Below the pieces are notes generated by a model, which had not been told where the DNA came from, made no database searches, and was given only the letters and a program-made list of their open reading frames with translations. A stretch of 64,000 bases of DNA, taken from JAFGCL01 sp964423835 (GTDB taxonomy: Bacteria > Chloroflexota > Dehalococcoidia > UBA2247 > RBG-13-53-26). Of the stretch, positions 59,036-64,000 are shown one piece after another; the stretch's first letter is position 1; each line of letters opens with the position of its first letter. The stretch spans positions 1 through 64,000 of the forward strand of contig CAYRGJ010000013.1 of the NCBI GenBank assembly GCA_964423835.1. Reading direction: 5' to 3'. The position numbers and the translations under genes were made by a program.

Positions 59036-60382
59036 ATGCAGACGATGGATCTCACCAAGCCGCTCTGGCGGGACGAGAAGGCGGCCAGGCTTCTGGGAAC
59101 GCTGCTGTCGGGGGCAGTGACCGAGCTCAAGCCCCAGATCGACCCTGACCGGGAGATGGGCTACTACTACCCGGAGGCCACCAAGGTCCTCAACATCCCG
59201 GACAAAGAGGTTCTGGCCATGCTCGACGGGCTGGCCAAGGCGGGCATCCTGGAGCGGACCTCATCAGAGAGGTACATCTACTGCCCCCAGTGCCGGTCCC
59301 TCAACCTGACACCGGGCTACTACTGCGTGAAATGCGGCTCGGGCCGCATCGTCCGGGGCCGTGTTCTGGTGCACACCGCGTGCCAGTACGCCGGCGTTGA
59401 AGAAGAATACGGCCAGGCCGGCAAGATGATATGCCCCAAGTGCCAGCAGGAGCTGCGCACCACCGGCCAGGATTTCACCAGCATGGGCGTCCTGCGCAAG
59501 TGCCGGGACTGCGGCGAGGTGTTCGGGCACCCCGCCATCAAGTGGCGCTGCCTCAAGTGCGGGGCCGTGGTACCGGAGGACAAGGCGCTGGAGGTCGACG
59601 CCTACACCTACACCCTGACCAAGCGGGAAGAGGTGCGCCTGAGCCTCACCTTCGAGATGAACCACAAGCCGCGCCTGATCAAGTTCCTGCAGGAGCGGGG
59701 CTTCGAGGTCCATGAGAATGCCCGGGCCAAGGGGCGGTCGGGGGCGGAGCACGTCTTCGACATGCTGGCCATCAGGGATGACGGAGTGGTGCAGCACCGC
59801 ATAGCGGTGGGCATCGAGAACTCCGCCCAGGAGCTGGGCATAGACCGCGTGTTCAGCTTCGATGACAAGGCCTATGACTGCGGTATCCACGACAAGATCA
59901 TGGTGGTGGTTCCCACCATGAAGAAGGAGGCGGAGGCCCTGGCCGACCAGCAGAAGATCAAGGTCATACAGAGCTGGGACCTGGACTCCGTGCTCGGCCT
60001 GAGCCTGCCCCAGGTGGATTCCTCCGGAGTGTCCGAGGGATTCAAGTTCACCTCCAAGTCGGCGCTGGTAGAGTACCTCAAGAAGCGCGGCTACGAGGCG
60101 GAGCTTTACGCCGTGATGAGGGGCAAGTCCGGAGCGGACCACACCTTCGACCTCCTGGCCACCCGGGACGACGGGCTGACCGTGCACCGCATCGCCATCG
60201 GCATCGAGGTCAGCGACACGGCGGTCAAGCTGGACCGGGTCTTTGAGTTCGACGATAAGGCCTATGACTGCAGCATCCAGGACAAGGTCCTCATCGTGGT
60301 CCCGGCGCTCAGCCCCGAGGGCAAGCGTTTTGCCGACCGGCAGAAGATCCGGGTCTTCGAAGCCAAGACCATCGAGCCCTAG
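59036..60382 (+). CDS. TackOD1 zinc-ribbon protein with two nuclease-fold repeats
   Basis: 448 residues. N-terminal helical/winged region (1-80), then a TackOD1-like zinc module (CPQCRSLN, CVKCGSG, HTAC, CPKCQQEL, CRDCGEVFG, CLKCGA; ~82-190). Two ~110-residue repeats follow: LIKFLQERGFEVHENARAKG and LVEYLKKRGYEAELYAVMRG, each with FD(M/L)LA(I/T)RDDG, HRIA(V/I)GIE, FDDKAYDC. These look like PD-(D/E)XK folds in which the catalytic K after GIE is N or V, so they are probably binding or sensing domains. Last gene before the riboswitch. Confidence 0.7.
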   Translation: MQTMDLTKPLWRDEKAARLLGTLLSGAVTELKPQIDPDREMGYYYPEATKVLNIPDKEVLAMLDGLAKAGILERTSSERYIYCPQCRSLNLTPGYYCVKCGSGRIVRGRVLVHTACQYAGVEEEYGQAGKMICPKCQQELRTTGQDFTSMGVLRKCRDCGEVFGHPAIKWRCLKCGAVVPEDKALEVDAYTYTLTKREEVRLSLTFEMNHKPRLIKFLQERGFEVHENARAKGRSGAEHVFDMLAIRDDGVVQHRIAVGIENSAQELGIDRVFSFDDKAYDCGIHDKIMVVVPTMKKEAEALADQQKIKVIQSWDLDSVLGLSLPQVDSSGVSEGFKFTSKSALVEYLKKRGYEAELYAVMRGKSGADHTFDLLATRDDGLTVHRIAIGIEVSDTAVKLDRVFEFDDKAYDCSIQDKVLIVVPALSPEGKRFADRQKIRVFEAKTIEP

Positions 60383-60452
60383 CCGGCGCATTTGTGAGCT
60401 ATATGAGAGGCCGCAGTGAGGGGGCTGGTGAGTAAAACGTCACAAGTCGCGG

Positions 60453-60481
60453 TTGACCACCTGAAGCAAAGAGTGTATAAG
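60453..60481 (+). promoter_or_regulatory. Promoter of the pilin riboswitch transcript
   Basis: TTGACC (60453-60458), 17-nt spacer and TATAAG (60476-60481). Transcription from about 60488 would lead directly into the riboswitch. Confidence 0.75.
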
Positions 60482-60509
60482 ATACTCTCACGCCATACTG
60501 ATTAACAAC

Positions 60510-60597
60510 CGAATAACCGGGCGCCAAGGGCAAACCTGCCGGAAGGCAGGGACGCAAAGCCGCGAGTCCAGAACGGATAGTTGGGCTGCCGCCTACC
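60510..60597 (+). ncRNA. Cyclic-di-GMP-I riboswitch (GEMM)
   Basis: GGGCAAACC (60528-60536), a 4-bp stem TGCC-GGAA-GGCA with a GNRA loop (60537-60548), then GGGACGCAAAGC (60549-60560) and the distal stem with AGUUGGGCUGCCG: the hallmark core of class I c-di-GMP aptamers. It precedes a terminator and the major pilin gene, so c-di-GMP should set pilin transcript read-through. Confidence 0.88.
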
Positions 60598-60615
60598 GAG
60601 AGTCAAGGACATGCT

Positions 60616-60649
60616 GCTCTTCGGCGGAGGCCCGCCGGGGAGCTTTTTT
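60616..60649 (+). terminator. Riboswitch expression-platform terminator
   Basis: GCTCTTCGGCGG/CCGCCGGGGAGC, a 12-bp stem (two G-T pairs) with a 4-nt loop, then six T. It lies downstream of the aptamer and upstream of the pilin gene, so the aptamer can act by transcription attenuation. Confidence 0.88.
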
Positions 60650-60750
60650 GTTGCGAGTGACAGAAGAGAAGAAAGGAGGGGGCCCATCGCCAAGGACATA
60701 AAGAAACATCGAACGGACTTGAACGTCAGAGGAAAGGAGGTGAGAAAGAA

Positions 60751-61176
60751 ATGAAATCATTCAAGAGGGCTTGCAGAGGTGAGAAGGGTTTCACGCTGAT
60801 CGAGCTGTTGGTAGTCATCATGATCCTGGGCGTCCTGGCGGCCGTCGTCACCCTGGCGGTGACCCGGTTCATCGGGAAGGGCACCGTGGAGTCCGCCAAC
60901 GCGGAGCTGGTGACGGTCCAGGCTTCCATCGAAGCGTGCCTGGCTGATGCCAACAGGGGCGAGTTTGTAGCCACGGTTGCCTGGAACGGCGATCCGGAGA
61001 ACAGTCCCATAACTGACAACGACTTCCGCGTCTCCGACTATATGCGGACCACGGACCTGAAGGCCACGTACACCATCGAGACCGATGGGGACATCTCGTT
61101 GGCCGCTGATGGCGGTTCGGGCGGGAGCTGGGGCAACATCGTGTGGGAGAACGGCACCTGGGCAGCAGCAAGCTAG
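60751..61176 (+). CDS. pilA: Type IV major pilin
   Basis: 141 residues. Leader MKSFKRACRGEKG, cleavage G-FTLIELL (Glu at +5), N-terminal helix LLVVIMILGVLAAVVTLAV, then a Gly/Asp-rich globular domain with one leader Cys and one later Cys. AAAGGAGGTGAG upstream is a strong ribosome site. Its expression is predicted to be under c-di-GMP control. A preceding 22-codon frame ends in an ATGA overlap with this ATG. Confidence 0.92.
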   Translation: MKSFKRACRGEKGFTLIELLVVIMILGVLAAVVTLAVTRFIGKGTVESANAELVTVQASIEACLADANRGEFVATVAWNGDPENSPITDNDFRVSDYMRTTDLKATYTIETDGDISLAADGGSGGSWGNIVWENGTWAAAS

Positions 61177-61219
61177 TGCGCCAAGTGAGGCAGTTGACCA
61201 TTTAGCGAATCGGCATGAG

Positions 61220-61249
61220 GGTCGGCGGCTCCTTTCGGGGCCGCCGACC
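61220..61249. terminator. Hairpin after the pilin gene
   Basis: Perfect 10-bp stem GGTCGGCGGC/GCCGCCGACC with a 10-nt loop, 44 nt after the pilin stop; no T-run follows, so it may stabilise the mRNA 3' end or need Rho. Between it and 61457 I see no gene. Confidence 0.55.
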
Positions 61250-61456
61250 TCAGCCAAGAATCAGGAGCCCCGGCGACTGCCAGAGATATCCATGGTGGAA
61301 GCACGACAGAATGACTACCAGCCTCTTCGAGGCCAGTGCAGGAGACGCATCAACATCTTCGGGACCGGCCCCCAAGCGTTCCGGGCCCGCCAACCCGGCC
61401 CATCCGCCTCCGGCACGGGCAGCGAAGCGCATCCTGCCCAGATGGCCATGAGGGTA

Positions 61457-61484
61457 TTGACTTCTTGGGATGAGCGTGTAGTAT
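61457..61484 (+). promoter_or_regulatory. Promoter of the PKD surface-protein gene
   Basis: TTGACT (61457-61462), 16-nt spacer and TAGTAT (61479-61484), about 51 nt before the expected start region and 58 nt before ATG 61542. Confidence 0.6.
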
Positions 61485-61541
61485 TCTCGTGGCGATTTAA
61501 GCGCTTGAGCAGGAATACGGGTCAACAGGAGGAGCATTGAC

Positions 61542-62981
61542 ATGGTCAAGGCAAGGATACTAGCGGCACTAATAGTGGCCATATTGCTGTTGGGCGTGTT
61601 CGTCCCGGGCTCCGGGGCGGTGGCATCGGTAGCGTCGCCGCCGCAGACGCCCGTTAACTTCTCACCGGACAGCGGGGCCCAGGAGATCAGCCCGCTGCAC
61701 TTGTTCATCGCCACTGCCGGCAGCTCCGATAACCTCATCTATGGCCAGTGGCAGATCATGCGGTCAGACACCGCGCCGACCCTGGAGACCGACGGCAGCT
61801 ACGGCAAACCGACCTGGGACAGCGGCCTGACCAGCATCGATACGGTAAGCACCCCGATCGGGTTGCTGGCCTATGACCAGGTATACTGGTGGCACATGAG
61901 GGTCCAGGACCAGACCGGCGCCTGGTCGGACTGGTCCGCTCAGACCTCCTTCAAGGTGATGGCCAGCCTGCCGCCCAACCAGCCCAGCAACCAGAGCCCG
62001 TCCGACGGAGCTGTTGACGTAGCCGTGGCGCCCATTCTGAATGCGTCCGGTTTCTCGGACCCGGACCCCACGGGCTATGAGGACATGAGCGAGTCCCTGG
62101 CCTCGTCGGAGTGGGAGGTGACCACTACTGCCGGTTCCTATGCCAGCCCGGCCTTCAAGACTTCGCTCACGGGTGCGGCGACGTCCCTGGTGGTGCCGGC
62201 GGGCACCCTCGCACCCGGCACCAAGTACTACTGGCACGTGAGGTACCAGGACAACCACGGCAACCCGTCGGCCTGGTCCCTGGAGACATCATTCACCACC
62301 AAGGCCATCTCCACCCCGGTGGCCGCCTTCAGTGCTGACAGGACCACTGTCGTCGGCGGAGAAGACCTGGTTATCTTTACCGACAATTCCACTCCGGCTG
62401 GTGAGATCGACCGCTGGGTGTGGGACTTCGGTGACGGAACCTCGGAGAACTGGACCGCCCTCACGCGCCCATCGGGCGGGAACATTTCTCACAAGTACAG
62501 CTCGGCCGCCGAGGGGTCCAATGCCAAGACCGTCAAGCTGACGGTATACAACTCCGCGGCCGCCACCGGCGTATCAGAGACCATGACGGTAACGGTGCAC
62601 ACCAAGCCCGTGGCCGGCTTCACCCTGCCGGGAACCGGCAAGGCGGGAAACGAGCTCACCATCACCGACGATTCCACCCCACCCGAAGACATAACGTCCT
62701 GGGAATGGCAGTTCGATGATGGCGCCTCGGTGACCTGGGCCAGCCCCGCGGAGAAGGACGCGGCCGGCGGCCAGATAAAGCACACCTTCGACAAGGGAGG
62801 CACCCACACCGTGTCCCTGACCGTCAAGGGCGACCTGGGCGAGAGCTTCTACAGCAAGCAGATAAAGGTCTCCAGCGGCGGCGGGTTCCACTTCGGTCTG
62901 TGGATGATCGGAGTGGCGGTGGCGGCGGTGGCCGTTGTGGCCGGCGGCGTCTACCTGGTACGGGGGCGCAAGGCGAAGTAG
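61542..62981 (+). CDS. Surface protein: FN3-like and two PKD domains, C-terminal anchor
   Basis: 479 residues. N-terminal signal/membrane segment (ILAALIVAILLLGVFVPG), two Ig/FN3-like modules (~38-145, 145-255; YWWHMRVQDQTGAWSDW; YYWHVRYQDNHGNPSAW), two PKD domains (~255-350, 355-440; WVWDFGDGTSENW; WEWQFDDGASVTW), then a C-terminal helix (GLWMIGVAVAAVAVVAGGVY) and RGRKAK. An anchored extracellular protein. Ribosome site AGGAGG upstream. Ends at a strong terminator. Confidence 0.82.
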   Translation: MVKARILAALIVAILLLGVFVPGSGAVASVASPPQTPVNFSPDSGAQEISPLHLFIATAGSSDNLIYGQWQIMRSDTAPTLETDGSYGKPTWDSGLTSIDTVSTPIGLLAYDQVYWWHMRVQDQTGAWSDWSAQTSFKVMASLPPNQPSNQSPSDGAVDVAVAPILNASGFSDPDPTGYEDMSESLASSEWEVTTTAGSYASPAFKTSLTGAATSLVVPAGTLAPGTKYYWHVRYQDNHGNPSAWSLETSFTTKAISTPVAAFSADRTTVVGGEDLVIFTDNSTPAGEIDRWVWDFGDGTSENWTALTRPSGGNISHKYSSAAEGSNAKTVKLTVYNSAAATGVSETMTVTVHTKPVAGFTLPGTGKAGNELTITDDSTPPEDITSWEWQFDDGASVTWASPAEKDAAGGQIKHTFDKGGTHTVSLTVKGDLGESFYSKQIKVSSGGGFHFGLWMIGVAVAAVAVVAGGVYLVRGRKAK

Positions 62982-63007
62982 CTGCGTCAGCCCCGCAGGA
63001 AGAAAAC

Positions 63008-63050
63008 AGAGACGGCGGTTTCGAAAGAAACCGCCGTCTCTCTATTTTTA
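63008..63050 (+). terminator. Strong intrinsic terminator
   Basis: Perfect 15-bp stem AGAGACGGCGGTTTC/GAAACCGCCGTCTCT with a GAAA tetraloop and CTATTTTTA following. It ends the surface-protein transcript. Confidence 0.92.
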
Positions 63051-63083
63051 CGGCTGATGAAGCTGATGAAATCAGAGAAAGAA

Positions 63084-63120
63084 CCGGTGCCGGCAAGGCC
63101 AACTGCTTTGCCGGCACCGG
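63084..63120 (-). terminator. Terminator of the basic-peptide gene
   Basis: 16-bp stem on the minus strand (CCGGTGCCGGCAAAGC/GGCCTTGCCGGCACCGG, 5-nt loop, one G-T pair) followed by TTCTTTCTCTGATTT. It faces the preceding terminator, forming a convergent pair. Confidence 0.75.
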
Positions 63121-63129
63121 GTTCGTGGC

Positions 63130-63216
63130 CTAGGCTCTCCCCTTCCCGGTCTTCTTGGCCGGAGCCTTGCGGGCCTTGCGGGCCGGCGCAGCCTTGGCCT
63201 TCTTAACTACTGCCAT
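63130..63216 (-). CDS. 28-residue Lys/Arg/Ala-rich basic peptide
   Basis: MAVVKKAKAAPARKARKAPA then KKTGKGRA: the low-complexity KAxAxP pattern of histone H1-like and other DNA/RNA-compacting tails. AAAGGAGGTG 6 nt upstream and its own terminator downstream argue strongly that it is expressed despite its size. Probably a nucleic-acid-binding peptide; too short to assign to a family. Confidence 0.65.
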   Translation of the reverse strand: MAVVKKAKAAPARKARKAPAKKTGKGRA

Positions 63217-63371
63217 TCTGAACACCTCCTTTCCTTCGAAAGCGCACGCTTGATTCGGAGTGTACGCAAGGCAGGTCACCGTCGGGTCTCAACCGGCCGC
63301 CGCGCCGTCACCGAAATCGTGCGCCACCGGCGGCCGATATCACGAGGATATCACCAGGGGATGAAGACCCA

Positions 63372-63401
63372 TTGACAAGCGATGGTCGCGCTGTGCAGAA
63401 T
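63372..63401 (+). promoter_or_regulatory. Promoter of the prepilin peptidase gene
   Basis: TTGACA (63372-63377), 18-nt spacer and CAGAAT (63396-63401). Start near 63408, the GTG codon itself, so the message may be leaderless. Confidence 0.5.
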
Positions 63402-63407
63402 GTCGCC

Positions 63408-64000
63408 GTGACTGCCCTGCTCACCATCGTCTTCGTGCTGCTGGGGCTGGCCATCGGCAGCTTCCTCAATGTCTGCATTGACCGCCTGCCGGACAGGCGC
63501 TCCATCATCTCTCCTCCATCGCAGTGCGATCAGTGCGGCCGCCGCCTGTCGGTCCCCGACCTGTTGCCCGTCGTGAGCTACCTCTGGCTGCGGGGGCGCT
63601 GCCGCTACTGCCAGGCCGTGCTGCCCAGGCGGCTGGTGATGGTGGAAGCGGCCTGCGGGGCCCTGCTGGGGGGCCTCTATCTCTTCTTCGGCCTGGAGCC
63701 CGAGTTCGGAGTGGCTGCCCTGTGGGCCTGCGTCTTCATCGTCGTGTTCGTGATCGACCTGGAGCAGGGCCTGGTGCTCAACATAGTGGTCTACCCCTGC
63801 TCGGTGGCAGCGCTGATCATCGCGGGCCTGGTGGACCTCCCCTGGATGCAGGGGGTAGGGGCCATGGACGACTGGCCCCAGATAGCCATCGCCGGGCTGG
63901 GCGGCGGGGTGGGGCTTCTCTTCTTCCTGGTGGTAGCAGTGGCAGCCGAGGTGATACTGGGCAAAGAGGGCCTGGGCTGGGGGGACGTCAAGCTGGCGGC
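63408..64000 (+). CDS. pilD: Prepilin peptidase (partial, 3' end off the window)
   Basis: First ~197 residues. N-terminal membrane helix (LLTIVFVLLGLAIGSFLNVC), then the zinc-binding cytoplasmic loop with two CxxC motifs (CDQC, CRYC) and membrane helices. The two catalytic aspartates are in VIDLEQ and GLGWGDVKL (GxGDxK), so it is an active-site-complete aspartyl protease that would cut and methylate the pilins at 51503, 51931 and 60751. GTG 63408 lacks a ribosome site; an in-frame TTG at 63372 is the alternative start. Confidence 0.88.
   Translation, partial: MTALLTIVFVLLGLAIGSFLNVCIDRLPDRRSIISPPSQCDQCGRRLSVPDLLPVVSYLWLRGRCRYCQAVLPRRLVMVEAACGALLGGLYLFFGLEPEFGVAALWACVFIVVFVIDLEQGLVLNIVVYPCSVAALIIAGLVDLPWMQGVGAMDDWPQIAIAGLGGGVGLLFFLVVAVAAEVILGKEGLGWGDVKLA

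Noticed and set aside
59540..60382. Active restriction endonuclease
   Set aside because: The lysine following the core Glu is replaced in both repeats (GIEN, GIEV), so catalysis is unlikely.
61250..61540. Frames on both strands in the pilin-PKD intergenic region
   Set aside because: GC-rich Pro/Arg/Ala shadows with no start signals; a promoter at 61457 lies inside them.

Overview
The window is a GC-rich bacterial chromosome segment carrying one complete, tRNA-integrated prophage of about 43.4 kb (5309-48730). The host is most likely a member of the Chloroflexota, probably Dehalococcoidia-like. That call is an inference from the GC-rich coding style, a TackOD1-type zinc-ribbon protein beside a pilus operon, a fused PilM-PilN protein, a citramalate synthase and the lack of any recognisable phage endolysin; no rRNA or other marker gene is present to prove it.

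Left chromosomal flank (1-5308): a truncated short-chain dehydrogenase, a metallo-beta-lactamase-fold hydrolase, glutamyl-tRNA synthetase, a DnaJ-type zinc-ribbon mini-protein with a clear promoter, an alpha/beta hydrolase with an in-frame repeat insertion, a 35-codon orphan ORF behind a hairpin, a terminator and a large inverted repeat.

Prophage (5309-48730): a 44-bp direct repeat that is the 3' part of tRNA-Gln(TTG) marks attL and attR. From left to right: a repressor (-) with divergent promoters; a rightward early operon (RecT/Bet-like annealing protein, RecA-fold helicase, RuvC-like resolvase, HTH-metallophosphoesterase, nucleotide-metabolism genes and many small Cys-rich proteins); a leftward late module (small and large terminase, portal, a 2329-residue virion protein, scaffold, capsid, fibre and tail-tip proteins, holin-like proteins); a control region with palindromes and four iteron-like repeats; a second rightward operon (ArdC-type antirestriction protein, SbcD, SbcC, SSB); a cargo segment with an MqsR/MqsA-like toxin-antitoxin module and a DNA methyltransferase fused to a nuclease-like domain; and a tyrosine integrase with an inserted zinc ribbon. 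No tape measure, tail tube or sheath gene is recognisable, so the virion is probably short-tailed. A TTGGCAA-type operator recurs at the early, ArdC and integrase promoters and near the repressor, suggesting one repressor controls the lysogeny switch, the second early operon and integration.

Right chromosomal flank (48685-64000): the restored tRNA-Gln, a surface protein split by one in-frame TGA, citramalate synthase CimA, and a type IV pilus locus: two pseudopilins, a PilX-like protein carrying a seven-repeat beta-propeller, PilO-like, PilM-PilN fusion, PilT, and a TackOD1 protein with two nuclease-fold repeats. These are followed by a cyclic-di-GMP-I riboswitch with terminator in front of the major pilin, a PKD-domain surface protein, a 28-residue basic peptide and the start of the prepilin peptidase. 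The riboswitch links pilin supply to c-di-GMP, while PilM/N/O, PilT and the peptidase build and work the fibre.
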